Below, piece after piece: positions 46,515 through 58,985 of a stretch of 64,000 nucleotides of DNA; position 1 is the stretch's first letter, and every line of letters starts with the position of its first letter. The translations under genes were made by a program, and so were the position numbers. The stretch is from Stratiolaelaps scimitus (lineage: Eukaryota > Arthropoda > Arachnida > Mesostigmata > Laelapidae): contig JABWDB010000009.1 of NCBI GenBank assembly GCA_019614645.1, positions 9,715,501 through 9,779,500 of the forward strand. Reading direction: 5' to 3'. Below the pieces are notes generated by a model that had not been told where the DNA came from, did no database searches, and saw only the letters and a program-made list of their open reading frames with translations.

Positions 46515-49500
46515 CATGCTTATGTGGAATGGACCACAATATTTGAGTGGTAATTTTCAACGCCCAGCCCAAGCTAGTTGAGAAGACGAAAGCGTGATAC
46601 ACGAGATTTCGAATTTGAGTTGTTCCGGAATCTGCATAGCGGGCGAATCGCGCTTATACAAAACAAAACAACTATTTTCTAGGTTTACTCTTTTACAATA
46701 AACCTCATCTAGTCATGTGAGGTTATTTCTCTGTATATTAAATGTTATGTGGTCTAGAAGATCCTTTAAGATCTATGCGAATAATTGTTTTCCGTTGGGT
46801 TATTCAATTATAGACATGACGAACTCAAGGCTCATCCGTGCTTACAGACCTCGCCGACATACGCTCCTCGTGCAGGTTCTGCATACGCAGTTTACCGAAA
46901 TCGATTCTTGTATCTATTCGATCTCTACCTATTTATTGTCTGTCTGAAGAGTCGAGGTATAGAAATATATTCAATACGTACACAATATTATAATATCTAG
47001 TCTTATTCCGTTCTGCCGTGTAACAAACGGTAGAGTGTACGAGTACATTTTGTTTTCATGTTACACACGCTTTGCCTTTTGCGAGCGTATAGCTCACAAG
47101 CTCGCACAAACGGTGACAACCTCCTAATTTCAATGTTTAACACCTCAAATCAGACATTTGACGGGCGTGGCCCGAACTTAATCAGGCCTCACCCTTTTCT
47201 CATATCGGACGTTGGCTCTATCTTGGGTGGCAACTCTGCCAGGACGCGTCGAGGGCACCAGCTGAATCTCGTCATTCAATCATGTACGTGCATACATTCA
47301 CATACGCTCACCAGCGCAGCATCTGAGAGTTCGCTCTGTTTGACAAGCTCTGCTCACAATCTCGATCGGGACCTTCTCAAATGTGGGTTAAGTTAACATA
47401 GCAGCTTAGCGACAGTAGTTAAGTTAGTTAGTTCGAGTCGAAGTATGTGTGTGTCTATGTTTGCTCGACGTTGCTGGCGCGTGGCAGATTTTGACCGCGG
47501 TGGCACCCTTTGCTGCTGTGGCGATACCATATCAGCTAGGTTGATCAATCACATTAACCAGCTGCGCTAATGTAAACCCTTTTTGACATGTTCGCCGACT
47601 GGAGACAAGACTCTGCCCACTGATGACTGTTCACACTGATGATGTCGAGAACTTCATCAGTGTCACTGGGTGAAAGTTTTGGGTGGCGACATCACTTTGG
47701 AGTCTTCGATTCCACTCGTTCGTAAGATCCCGGTATTGCGGGGCCAGCCGATGCTAGTCGAAGCCATTGAAAGAAGGCTTGCTGTAGGACACTCACAAGC
47801 ACAGAGAGAGAGAAGAGGAGATAGAGAGAGCGAGCGAGGGAGAGCGAACGATCCAAAAATACAGGGAGTGTGGGCCTGGCCGATATCATCGTTAGCCTGT
47901 GAAGCGGCAGAACCTCTCGACCAGCGAGAGAGAGAGAGAGACAGGGACTTGCTGGACTTTTTGCTGCGTAGCATCGCCGCCGCTCTTAGCTTGAATCCTC
48001 GGCCCATGCTAGCTTAACTTCTCCCTGCAAACTCCCTACCTATATGAATAGACTTCGCTCTCCGAGCGGCTTCTCCGGACCTCCGGATGAGGTGGGTTCC
48101 GATCGATCTGATCTGCTGACCGACAGAGACATTGACCTCCTCAACGGGACCTCCTCCACGCGTTCTTGATGGACACTGCGCCGGATCGAGTCGCCAGTTT
48201 GGACATGATGCATTGTATCAAGACGACGGCGCGCTCATGCCGGTGAGGGCGGTACCCGTTCGTTCGACGGCTAACCCTATACACTCATGGAGACGTGAAG
48301 TGGTTCCCCTGATTAATCTAATCTAGTTCGCGCTTAGTCGCCAACCATCGACCACCACTTTCATGACAGTTTCCGAGATATGATGATGTCCGACGTGCAA
48401 CGGCCGCCCGCTCAACCGAGTTTGTGCAAGAACCTCGTAAAGCAGGCGTCGGCAGCAGTAACACCCGCAACATCACAAACAACAACAACAGCAGCATCAA
48501 CATGAGCACGCTACGCTCACAGAACATCCGCGCACCCGATCGACCGATGAGTTCATGACCTGTCTCTATAGCTACCTACCTACGGCGGATTCGTGGCCTC
48601 TCCCACGGGCCAACCTATCAAATTCACATATTTTTTTTTTGTTTTCATTTCTCGCACGGCGGCTTCTGCGATGCTTGGTCAAATTTTTCTCACCCTCGCG
48701 TCTTCCTCCTACTTCACGGGTAGCAGGATATTTTTTAGTTCGGTGTTTTCAAAATTGTTTCCGATTGCTCAACGACTTCAGCCACCGAGCGGGCGAGTGG
48801 TCGAAGCGAAGCAAACCTCATTCATTCATCGATGCATTGCCTAACGCAGCGAATACCGACAATGGCGATAGGGCACGACAGAAGCGGCCCCCTCGTTGGG
48901 TGTCCGAATGCTTTAGTGTCGGTTGATCATTGGGTGTCCCACCAGCCGGCCGCTGTCGCCAGTGCGAGGCGCATATCGAGAGTGCACGAAAAAGTGAAAG
49001 TGGATTGACCTGACCGGAGCAATCGGTGACGCCGCAGGAAACATCAGAATGGCGTGCATCAACCTGCTCGACTCCCGTTGGCTGGACACTCACAGATAGC
49101 GCTCTCGAACCTTGTGGAGCCGTCCCAGGCCAGTGCCAACGCACAGGATGACATCAGGAGCCGCTCACACCCAGCGGCCCCAACCGCTCAGTGGGAACTA
49201 ACCTGCCTGCCAGTGAGGTTGGCTGGCTAGTTCAGTAGAACAACTGCGAAGTTGTTCTCTCATCGTTGTTGAAGAACGCCATAACTATCTCGTGTGCTTT
49301 TTCCCAGAACTCCCACCACAACTCCCGCTGCCGATAATCTCTGGGAAGGGCCGCGGATAGATTCCGGAGGAAGTCCGGCAGCCTGAGTTGATCTCGGTTT
49401 CCAGCAGCCACAGCGGCATCAGCAGTGCCATGACTACTGCGACTACTGATACTGCTTGTTGCAATGGTAGCATCATCATAAGCAGTGCTGCGGATAGAGC

Positions 49501-51353
49501 ACAATCCACATGACCCGGGTACTTTCACTCGTACTTGGAATTGGGCCGTCCGTTCATAAGAACACCCTAACTAGAAGCACTCGACGGTTGGGTCGCGTCT
49601 ACGATTGGAGTTACGATTGTAGATTGTATCACGGTGTGTGTTCGTCTATGCCGTAGATGAAAGTCGATGTTGCCGGTTGCCTGGACGCCCAACTGACGAA
49701 CGATATAAGGACTTGCAATACTGCAATACTCACCTATTTGCCCAGCATTGTTAACCTGGCGCGCATTAGAAGCCCTCATCGATAATGTGTGCGACTAATT
49801 TATGTGCCGTATCTGTGATATTGCGATAGCTAAACCAGTGCAAAACGTTCTCGATATGTATCGTAAAGGCAGTGTAACGACAGGGTGCTAATTTTGATTA
49901 GTAGCCACAGAGATTAGTCGATGTATTATCTGCCATAGTAAAACATTCACACGAATTGTCAAAAGTCACAAAACAATGCGTCTGCTCGGTAAACCACCAC
50001 CACCGTGTTGTTGTGGTGGTCTGTAGCAGTTTCAAGGTCCATTAATTCCACTTTATGAATGACCATACCCAGCTGCCGCATGTACCAGATCTGTCTATTA
50101 CATTATATGCGAATGAACGAGGTTAATCGCTGTCGTCTATGGCGTTTAAGTCGAAGACGCAGTCGTCTCGTTTGCCAGTCGCCTTCTTGACACATTTTCG
50201 AGTGTTTCCAAGAACATGTCTCACGTCTCGTTGGCTGTATAGCAACTATTGACTGCTGTCTCGACCAGCTCGATGTGCGCGTCTTCCCAGTGCAGCCGAC
50301 GCGATGCTTTGCCTGTGGTCGATGTGACAAAACACGCGGGTTGAGGCGTCAAACTGATCACCATGACAATTCCGACTTCGAGGACCCAACCCCTTTTTCT
50401 TGCCTTAAGCAACGACGTCATCGCACCGGCTGCCGTACACCGGCTCGATCTTGTGCAGCGATGAGAGGAGTCTACTGTCTCGTTACGTTTGCTCATTGGA
50501 TGGACAGGGCAGCGGCGATAGATGCCGCCACATCAGATGACACCGTTAATGGAAACGCCGCACGAAATGATGGGTGATGTGATATTATTGGTCACAGTGG
50601 CGTCCGCCAAGCGCTGCTCTCTTCCTCAGGAGAATGTACAGGCCACGTGTATGAGATCACCTCGGACGATGGCCGGTCACAATGTTTGTCGCGAACGAAA
50701 TCTTGTTGCGCATGGATCTGCCAGCTGCTCGTGTAACAGGTGGAATCAATAGCGAGAGCAGATCGGCGGACGTATATGCGTGTGTTATGGACGCCACCTT
50801 GTCGGCGCCTTGGTAATGATTTTTCTAACGTTGGGAAACGAACAGTTTTGGCTTTGCGGTACATGGATGCCAAAGCCACGCTAATTATAGGGGGTTGTTT
50901 TGCAAAATTGACGATCAAAATACTTCATACGTTACGCGTACACGTGGTAACAGATCATCTCAGCCAACCAGAATGTTTTCAAATCGAGAACGACAAATTG
51001 CCACAAAGAATCGTGTGCACAAACATGCCCACTATTATATAATATATCTCTTCTCACCGTTCGGGTTCCGCTGTGTCAAACTTTGACCATCCTTTAGCCC
51101 GGACCGGGTCACGACCAATCTCAGAATCGGTACTAGCAGCTTTCTCTGTCTACTAATCTACGAATCCTGAATTCGCCGTCACCGATGACTGCGTGTCTAT
51201 ATAGGTCGGTCACCTAGCCACATATACGAACTAACTAGACAACTGACAACTGCTGCCGAACAAGAGGCGCATGAAAGACGAGGTCCGTCAAAATCTCACG
51301 ATGATCGAACGCTAGCAATTCTCATGGCGATCACAAATGAGCGCACTTCCTAC

Positions 51354-51550
51354 CTGATCCAACAGCGGCGATATAGTTCTGGTGGTTCCTTCACCTCGAC
51401 ATCATCTTTAGACCCCCTCAGGTCCCTCACCTGGAAGCGACATCTTCCGATGTCGTCAGCGGTGGAGCCCCGAGGCGTTTGGCGACTTTGTACACACTCA
51501 TCGCAGCATCGGAACAGAGGCGGAGCACAAGGCTCAACTTTTACTTTCAT
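51354..51550 (-). CDS. Possible 5' coding exon (partial), unrecognised
   Basis: Starting at the ATG at 51548-51550, the minus frame reads MKVKVEPCAPPLFRCCDECV and continues to two good splice donors in the same frame: TTCCAG|GTGAGG (donor GT at 51429-51430) and ATCAG|GTAGGA (GT at 51352-51353). The segment is cysteine-rich at its start and acidic at its end. No domain is recognised. A GA-rich run lies upstream on this strand, in what would be the leader. Two donors in a short stretch are more than usually expected, but this remains a weak prediction. Confidence 0.25.
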
Positions 51551-52553
51551 ATGCCACTCTGTGGGTCGTTGTTTGTCCGTGTGACACTCCGTGTTTCGCA
51601 GGCGCTCGCAGGCGCTCGATCTCAGACCACTCTCTCTCTCTCTCTCTACTGAATTGGGCACCATCGATGCTTGTGTTGTCGCCAGCGCCGATAAGTCTAA
51701 TAGTCCATGGGTGGCTTTGCGCCGAGCCGAGTACTCGCTTGTGCTGAGTTCGGGGCGGAAGTTATTGCGATTTACACTCAGGCCAAAATTCAACTCGACA
51801 TTCAACACTACTACCACTATGACTGCTACTGTCTACCATGAATTCGGTTGAATTCTGCCGACTGCCATAGAGACTCCCTCTCGGCATCGTCTGGCCGCCA
51901 ATAACGATTGCGCCGAATACGCATTGAGGATCAGTGGCGGCTGAGGCAAAAAGCATTTATCTGAGATCGCGCCGACGTGTGGCGCTCCGGATTCTCCGAT
52001 CGACACCGAATCCGAATAACACAACACCAATGCCTAGCAGGGCACCCCACCTTATCTGCCTAATCCTCATCATGCTGGGTGGCATTCATAGATTGAATGT
52101 GCCAGTGTCGGTTATAGCGATTAGAGCTTCCACCGGGGTTAGAATATGCGACAAATAACAGGGGTGGGGATTATATCGGATCGTATCGAGCTTGAATACC
52201 CATATCTCTCAGAGGAAAACATTGGAGGCATAATTACAGGCTGCTGAACAGGTCATGCAGAACCCATGGAAGACAACGTAGGGAATCAAAGTTTAACTGC
52301 TTCGAACAACATTAAAATTGTAATGAAACGAACGAGAGTACTGTTTTCACGTTGGTTTATTCTATGACGTCTTAAAATATGTACAATAATTAGAGAAGCA
52401 GTTTTAGCAGTTTTCACTTATCCCGCCTTATTATAAGTGTTATTGCGGCGACAATTTGATTGAACTAGCTATCCAGTCGTGCTTGCCTGAATAACAAAAA
52501 CGAGAATGATTGATACTAAGCCAGTAATAACCTCTATATATCCGGTACTAACT

Positions 52554-52585
52554 GTGTGAGACTAACTTAAAAACCCATTCACTAA
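52554..52585 (-). repeat. 32-bp dispersed repeat, copy 2
   Basis: Reverse complement of 45297-45328 with two substitutions (both C to T in the element orientation). Confidence 0.65.
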
Positions 52586-54423
52586 CTGTATATTAGTGAG
52601 GACACCTGCTCTACTTCTTTAATCTCAAAGGCCCCGGTCCCCAACTAATCCCCCTCCCCCAAATAATCCCTAGAACTAATTCCTAATTATTGTATATTTG
52701 AATAAATATACCTTTTTTTAATCTATGTTTAAGCGCTCGTCTCAGCTGGCAGGTAGACACATCGTAGCATTGATAAACGCCGCGTTGATATTTCCGACAA
52801 TTTGCTAGTCAGGCGAATTAATTAACTAATTCGTCCTCGTATATGAGTGTAGAGAAATCATAGAATCATAATCGATAGAGATCATTGTGTCCGTAATGAC
52901 AAAAAAGAGATTGACCATCACAGAATCTGAGCCGAAAGGAAACCCTTGCCATTGGTGAGTGACAGGCATTTTTCCATAATTGGCAGATATAACAAGAAAA
53001 AGCGACGCGGTTATGTTTCGGCAGATAATTGATAATTTTTCTTGTTTGAGTGAATTGAGCTCAGTTTTGCTAGCCTGTGCAATTTCGCATAGCGGGAACT
53101 GATTTGCTCGAGGATGTTCTACTGGTGAACTAAGTAGAACCGGACACCGGCGGCGGCTATAGCTAGCTATAACACACAGAGGAACAACGAAATAAAAAAA
53201 ATATATATATATCTCCGTTAGTCCTACGTAAGGAAATAAGAATAATTCGAAATGAGCTTAGCTAGGTAGATGTACATAGATGACGACAATCATTTGTAGC
53301 ACTCTAATGACTTGACAGAACGTTGCTCTCCAGCGGTGCCCGGCCCCCTCTCGCTGTAGCGCAATGACGAGGTCTCTTTGAGAAACAACAGCCTGTTGTG
53401 TTGTCTATTACCGTCTTCAAATGTTGCTCAGCCTACTCGGTAATCAGCGTGCCAACGGCCACTAGCTAACAATGTGCAATACCGCCAGCCGCTCGAAGCC
53501 GAAATCTTCAGTTCGCTGTCGGCTTAGCCGGCGGCAACGGATCGATTGTCCGCGGTTACCTCGCCGGTCCACCCTCTGAACAAAATGATGAAGGCAAGGT
53601 GCGTCCCGCTTATTTGTGCGTAATTCGTTCCAAGCGATTATAGCTCTCGTTGGCGCTGGGTGAATTCTACACTAAATATTGCTGATTGGAATGAGAGAAG
53701 GAAGACTCATAATCAGGATGGAACAAACGAGGAGAAATTTCAATTTCTGCACCAGCATCAGGACGGACAACACACAGCAGTCCGTGTACTGTAGTACTAT
53801 ATGCTCTGTTCTATGAATTGCACTGGTCTGTATATGTGTGTGTGTGTGTGTGCTGCGTCTGATTTCTTGATAGTGGCGATCTTTAGCTTTGTTTCAATAT
53901 TTCTCGTTGGTTTTGAAACATCCGCTGGACGGCCGTCAGATGGCTCGTTTTTTGTTGTTGCGAAACACTCAATCATGCTCGTGGGGCGCTTAATGTCCAA
54001 TTAGCATTCCTAGTACAATATCTAATAATAGTATGGTGGATCTGCGATAGTAAATTATGTGTTTTGTACGGGTTCCTTGCTGATATGCGCAATAATCGTT
54101 CATACACAAAAACACCGTTAGCAATGAGTGATAGCTATCTGGTCTTTTTTTCCTAAATCAGTGGGACAAGATAACATGTTTCTATTTATTCGACCAGGGT
54201 GAACAAACACCTCATGTATACTTCCACAGAGATGATGTATACAGATCCTCGAAAGCTCGATCACGGTTATTATCTTGGTGAAAGTGTGCTAATCGGTGAA
54301 ATCATAAGTATGCCAAGAAATAGCGTGCCTTTTCTGCTATACTGATAATGGCAAGGCTCCCGCAGGAACCTATATAGAAAGACGGACTTAGCGCTCTAAC
54401 GGCATCTATTAATCCCCGAAGTA

Positions 54424-54446
54424 TTAGGCAGTCCCCAGCAAACTGT
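54424..54446 (+). repeat. Mariner inverted terminal repeat, left
   Basis: Begins TTAGGCAGTCCCCAGCAAAC. Its partner at 55683-55705 differs only at the sixth base. Confidence 0.93.
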
Positions 54447-54510
54447 CGCCTCTTTAAATGCCAATAACTTTTGAACTAAATGAGTTAGAACAAAGATCTT
54501 TTGGTATGAG

Positions 54511-55560
54511 TTAGAGGTACTCTCCAGCTTTATTGACACACCGATTCCAGCGCTCTGGGAGTTTTGAAATAGCCAAATATCTACCATTTGCGTTTCCATA
54601 TATAATTTCATTATCCATTGCTTTTGCGAGTAAGTCGACGGTTGCATATGGAACCCCACCTATTGCCCTTTTTAATGCATGGAGACAACCATTATCACAT
54701 GGGCTTAAATCAGGAGAATATGGGGGTTGATGCCATCGCTCAATATTGTTCCCCTCCATCCAGGCCGTAATTTCAGCAGTGCGGTGAGGTCTTGCGTTGT
54801 CGTCGAGTAACCACACTCGGTGCTGTCGATCCCCACGCCATTTGTTCATCAATGTCTTCAAAAAGTCGAGATATCGGGGAACATTGAGTTTTTCGTTTGC
54901 CGCTAATATTTCGTAATAGCAAACACCCTTGCTATCCAGAGCGAGTATAATCAACACCTTTCGTCCGAATCTATCTGGCACTGCCACAGACGCCGCCACT
55001 TCACCTTGTCGCCACTGTTTTGCTTGGTCCTTTTCAGGGGGTCTATGCAGGCTAACCCATGTCTCGTCTATCGACACGGTGTGCTCTAAGCGACTGGTTT
55101 GTTGCGTATAAGTATTCAAATTAGATGTCGAACACTCCACACGCATTTTCATTTGGTCAGCACTCAGTTTATTGGAAACCCATTTTTCATTGATTTTCTT
55201 CTTCTTCAGTATATTGGTGATAATTCTATAACACGTCGTCCGAAGAATCAAAGTTTCAGCCGACAAAGACTCCATGGACCAAGCTCTAGTTTGCTCAAAA
55301 GCTGCCTTGATTCTGTCAATCCGATCGTCCCTTGTCGCACCTGATTTGTGGTCCCCACCTCGATGGTCATCGGTGTCCATATCTCCACTGTTAAATCGCT
55401 CGCACCAACGTTGCACCGTTCGCAGGCATAAGGCAGACCTGCCGTACGCGTTCACTAATTGTCGATGGATTTCAGCTGGAGGGTGTTTTTGGAGAAACAA
55501 AAACTTGATGATTTCCCGTTGATTTTTGGGGGAATTTGAACTTTTTGCCGCAGCGTCCAT
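54511..55560 (-). CDS. Mariner transposase, 349 aa
   Basis: This is a cut-and-paste DNA transposase acting on the element's own terminal repeats at TA sites. From the ATG at 55560 it is 349 residues, the family's normal length of about 345-350. The frame stays open 27 codons further upstream, but MDAAAK is the better start. The N-terminal third is a helix-turn-helix DNA-binding region (REIIKFLFLQKHPPAEIHRQ, then RTVQRWCERF). WVSNKL stands where mariners usually have WVPHEL. The catalytic triad is present: Asp165 in SIDETW, Asp254 in LLDDNARPH and Asp289 in YSPDLSPCD, with 34 residues between the last two (DD34D). The C-terminus has the usual LP-RW-C...G-YL. No stop, frameshift or catalytic loss is seen, so it may be recently active. 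The AT-hook-like GRPR linker is replaced by HRGGDHKSG. Confidence 0.95.
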   Translation of the reverse strand: MDAAAKSSNSPKNQREIIKFLFLQKHPPAEIHRQLVNAYGRSALCLRTVQRWCERFNSGDMDTDDHRGGDHKSGATRDDRIDRIKAAFEQTRAWSMESLSAETLILRTTCYRIITNILKKKKINEKWVSNKLSADQMKMRVECSTSNLNTYTQQTSRLEHTVSIDETWVSLHRPPEKDQAKQWRQGEVAASVAVPDRFGRKVLIILALDSKGVCYYEILAANEKLNVPRYLDFLKTLMNKWRGDRQHRVWLLDDNARPHRTAEITAWMEGNNIERWHQPPYSPDLSPCDNGCLHALKRAIGGVPYATVDLLAKAMDNEIIYGNANGRYLAISKLPERWNRCVNKAGEYL

Positions 55561-55682
55561 CTTTCTGATCGTATCGAAACCACTCAGTGTTCGAAAGGAA
55601 GCCACGTTCCTACCGCGTGCCCACTCCAAAAATGAACGCATTGTGTGGCGTAGTTCGGGCTGTGCGCCATCCGAAAGGCGCT

Positions 55683-55705
55683 ACAGTTTGCTGGGGACTA
55701 CCTAA
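55683..55705 (-). repeat. Mariner inverted terminal repeat, right
   Basis: Read on the minus strand it begins TTAGGTAGTCCCCAGCAAAC, the partner of the left repeat. The transposase start lies about 120 bases inside it, so this end carries the element's promoter. Confidence 0.93.
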
Positions 55706-55709
55706 TACA

Positions 55710-56400
55710 TTATATATATACTTTGATAGAGGTTAACATACTCACGGTGGCATCTTTGAAGTCAAACGTTTCCAGTTACAAGCTATTGTGCCTATTCTCA
55801 CTAAAGCAAATGATTGCTTTGCATTGTTATATTCCAGGTAAGTGCAAATGAGGAACGAATACAGCGGACATCACGCGTAGTCCAGTATTGCTGACAGTTA
55901 TTCACCAATCTCCAGTCAACTAATTCCGACGACTCGGTATCGACGATTCGTTGTCAGAGCTTATGTTTATGCTCCTAGCCTGAGTGCTTGGGATCGATCT
56001 ACCATACTCAGGGGCACTCAGGTGCACGAGCACTTGTTCCTGTAAACATTGCGAATTGTTGTTATACACAATAGATTGCGCCAATGAGCACCGAACTGTT
56101 GCCTCATTGAACAGCCTCGCGTATGCTCATGGTACTTAGTAACAATACCTGATATAAGGTGACAACGAAATATCTGATTAAATTTAGTATTGTATTGTAT
56201 TGTTGAATATTGTCAAGACCTTGTATTTCGTGACCGGCAACCGGGATCGCTTTGTAGTCGCTGCCAGATGTATATCCAGCTTAGCGTAAAACAAATGCTT
56301 TGTTTATAAGCATATCATCCTGATAAATCTACGACCCTGCTGCATCCTGACAGCCACCACTGTGTCAAAAACAGCACTGTGTCATTTAGAAAACGTGTCA
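55710..56400. other. AT-rich spacer right of the mariner
   Basis: Nothing supportable was found. The DNA is AT-richer than the CpG-rich block that follows. Confidence 0.5.
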
Positions 56401-58985
56401 ATATATCTCTACGAGGGCTGATCCATACAGGGATTACCGACGCTCATTGGCAACAGAGCCATCGCGCGTGGCGCGTATTTCGAAGAGCCCGCGCCGACAT
56501 TCGCCGGCCACCGACTTTCGGCCGCTTTCCGCCAGACGGCGCCACGACGTCAGGGATCTTGCAGTGCTCCCAGAGTTGTTCGCGCGGAGCTCTGTCGAAG
56601 GAGGGCGAAACCAGCAAGCGCAGGCGTCGGTCAATCAGCGCCCCTCCCCCCCATGCTTGTCCAGGGCATCATCATGGTCAGCAACAGCAGCTAGACAAGC
56701 CCTGTTGTATTTGTGTCCGTGTGAGTGTCGTCGTTGTCGTCATAGTCGTCCTGCCCCAATCCATCCTCCTTTCACGCTACTCTGCAGTCAGCGCCGCCGC
56801 CGGGTGAAAACGCGGCCGCTCCACGAGCGACGGTTGTTGCTCTCGTAGCGGTTAGCGTCAGCGGTAGGAACATTTTGCCTGCTTGCTCACCCTTGCCTCC
56901 CCCTCGCCTATTTCGTCGTCTGCCTGACGAACTGACGTCCGACACGCCGCCGCCGGAGCAAAACACGGGTGTGTGAATGTTGTCGACTCTGCAGATGTTG
57001 TGGGTAGTGTGTGAGAAGCGCTAGGTGGTGGCTCGGGGGCCGCCGGCATTGGAGTGACCACTACTGGAGTAGTTATAATATCGGTGAAGTTCACCACTAC
57101 AGCCACAAGCACCAGCACTGGCGCGATGGAGACAATGGAGTTGTAGGTAGATAATGTCCAGGTAGGAAGGAGTCAGTGTTGTTTTGGACGACGGCCCCAT
57201 CATGCCTTACAGGATCGCAGGTATCGGAGGCGGCTGAAATACCTGATCGGGATATCCTTGCTGGATCTTTGACTGGGGAGGCCAGTCGGACGCTAGATGC
57301 CCTGCATCAGTTGATACCTACCTGCTATCGGGGCGTCGAATTCCTGCTGAGACCCCCCACTACTGAGCCAAGTCTCGAGACGTGAGCGTCCTGCCTTAAC
57401 GTGTGCGACGCGGCGGCGAGCATCGCTGTCCGGGCCCTCCGGCCTCGCCGGGGTGTTTCATGCTCGAAGTTTATGACGGTGTCATTTCCACCGCGTGTTA
57501 TCCCGCTTGTGGCGCCCTCTGTCGAAAGGTCGACAGGATATACTGGTAATAAGGGCCAGGGCGACAACGACCACGTCGTACCCTGAGACGAAGGCTAATA
57601 GAGTGTTCCACAAAGTGTCACTAAATCTTGCTGTTCCCAGTCAGAAGTCGTCATCGCCCATCGCAGGGCACGTAACCGTGCGACTATCATCATTATAGTC
57701 GTTGTTGCTGTTGTTCTCATTGTTGCTGTTGTTGTTGTTATTGTCGCCGGTGTTCTTGTTGTTCTTGTCGTTGTTGTTGCCGTCGTTGTTGCAATATCAG
57801 CGGTGATTGTGGTAGCTGTAGTGGCCCGAGTGCTCGTAGTGAAAGTGTATGTTTTCGTACTGCGCCGGAGTTGCGTCGCTGTACGCTGGGTCCGACACCG
57901 TGTCCCGTTACGGTAGAAGATGTAGGAGGCTCGTCGACGGCGTCGACTACGACCACTGCTGCCCACTCAAAAGAAAGGGCCGAGCCAGTGAGGAGGGCCT
58001 TGGCTGATCCGCTCAGCCGCCGCCGCTGCCGCCGCCGCCGCTACCACCGTCCTCGGCACGCAGCCAGCGAGGTCCGATACCGACGGCCATCATCCAGCAC
58101 GCACCCGATCATACGACAACAACAGCGCGTACAATCACTGAATGAAGACGTGCACGATCATACGATTCGAACGATCCGAGCCCATCGTCGACGAGCAGGG
58201 ACAAGCAGCTGCAGTAGCGACGGCAACGTCAACGAAGCGCCGAGAGACAGTTCGGCAGAGGCGGCAGTTGTTCTCCGAATGTGACGCTGTCGCTCGAATG
58301 CTATCCGTTCGGCTATTTGACCATCATCGAGCCAGGCCAGGCCAGATCAGGGCAGCTAGATAGCTGGACGATTAGGCAGGCGATCAGGCGAACAATACGT
58401 AGTGTGTGTGTGTGTGGTGTCGTTCGTGACGTGATCGCCTCCTTAGTGGATAGCTGCACTTGTGCAAGTGCACTGAGAATTTCCCCCGGGGTAGCCTAGG
58501 ACAACCGACCGTCCACCGGCGCCGACCACCGCCACCACCATCATCATCGGCCTTTGCCGGCCGTCCAGCCGAGCGATTTGCGTTAATTGCTGATTTGTTG
58601 ATTTCGTCGTTACTAGATAATTGTTGTTGTTGTTCATTATTATCCACCCACGCCGCCGTCGAACGACCCCCAGCGCCGAGTTGAATTGTGTTGATCGAAA
58701 CTGGACTTGAACTCTCCAAACTCTAGATAGCAAAGGAAATCAAAGGAAGATAGAGGAACACAAGTGGAAATTGAAGAAAAAAAATAACGCACGCACAGCG
58801 GCAGCAACGAACCAAACAGCGGCGAAGTGGGTGGTAGAGGTGGAGTGGCAGGTGGGAACGCGGGTAGTGGTAGTTCTTGTGGTGCCCGGAGTAAAGTGCT
58901 CGTCCAGGCAGTGTCTCTCCCTGGGCTCAGGAAACCCTTGTTCTTAGGGGGTCTTGTACCAGCGGAGCGCTAGTCAGCGCTAGCC
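56400..58985 (+). promoter_or_regulatory. CpG-rich block upstream of a first exon; promoter and 5' UTR candidate
   Basis: This block is markedly richer in CG dinucleotides than its surroundings, with GCC/CGC runs and open frames in several phases that carry no domain. It ends at the well-formed start codon at 58986. A TTG/GTT-rich tract occupies 57699-57791. I could not identify a clear TATA box. Open frames at 57176-57385 and 57871-58284 are most likely compositional. The role as promoter is inferred from composition and position. Confidence 0.4.
57699..57791. repeat. TTG-rich trinucleotide tract
   Basis: An imperfect GTT/TTG array with CTG and GTC interruptions over about 93 bases. On the minus strand it reads as Thr/Ala-rich low-complexity ORFs. 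Confidence 0.85.

Larger units (their letters stand above)
46520..54390. other. Spacer, no firmly supported gene
   Basis: GA-rich simple sequence near 47.8-47.94 kb, a CT run at 51.63 kb and a TG run at 53.84 kb. ORFs here are short. One minus-strand segment at 51.35-51.55 kb has two strong splice donors and is listed separately. The 52.2-53.3 kb part is AT-rich and devoid of ORFs. Confidence 0.5.
54422..55707 (-). mobile_element. Complete mariner element with TA target duplication
   Basis: The element proper spans 54424-55705 (1282 bp), the usual size for mariner. Both ends start TTAGG(C/T)AGTCCCCAGC and are inverted repeats of about 23 bases with one mismatch at position 6. They then continue with a small indel into CGCCT. 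TA dinucleotides flank both ends (54422-54423 and 55706-55707), the mandatory Tc1/mariner target site. The transposase lies between, on the minus strand, and is uninterrupted. No second copy or deleted derivative was found in the window. Confidence 0.95.
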
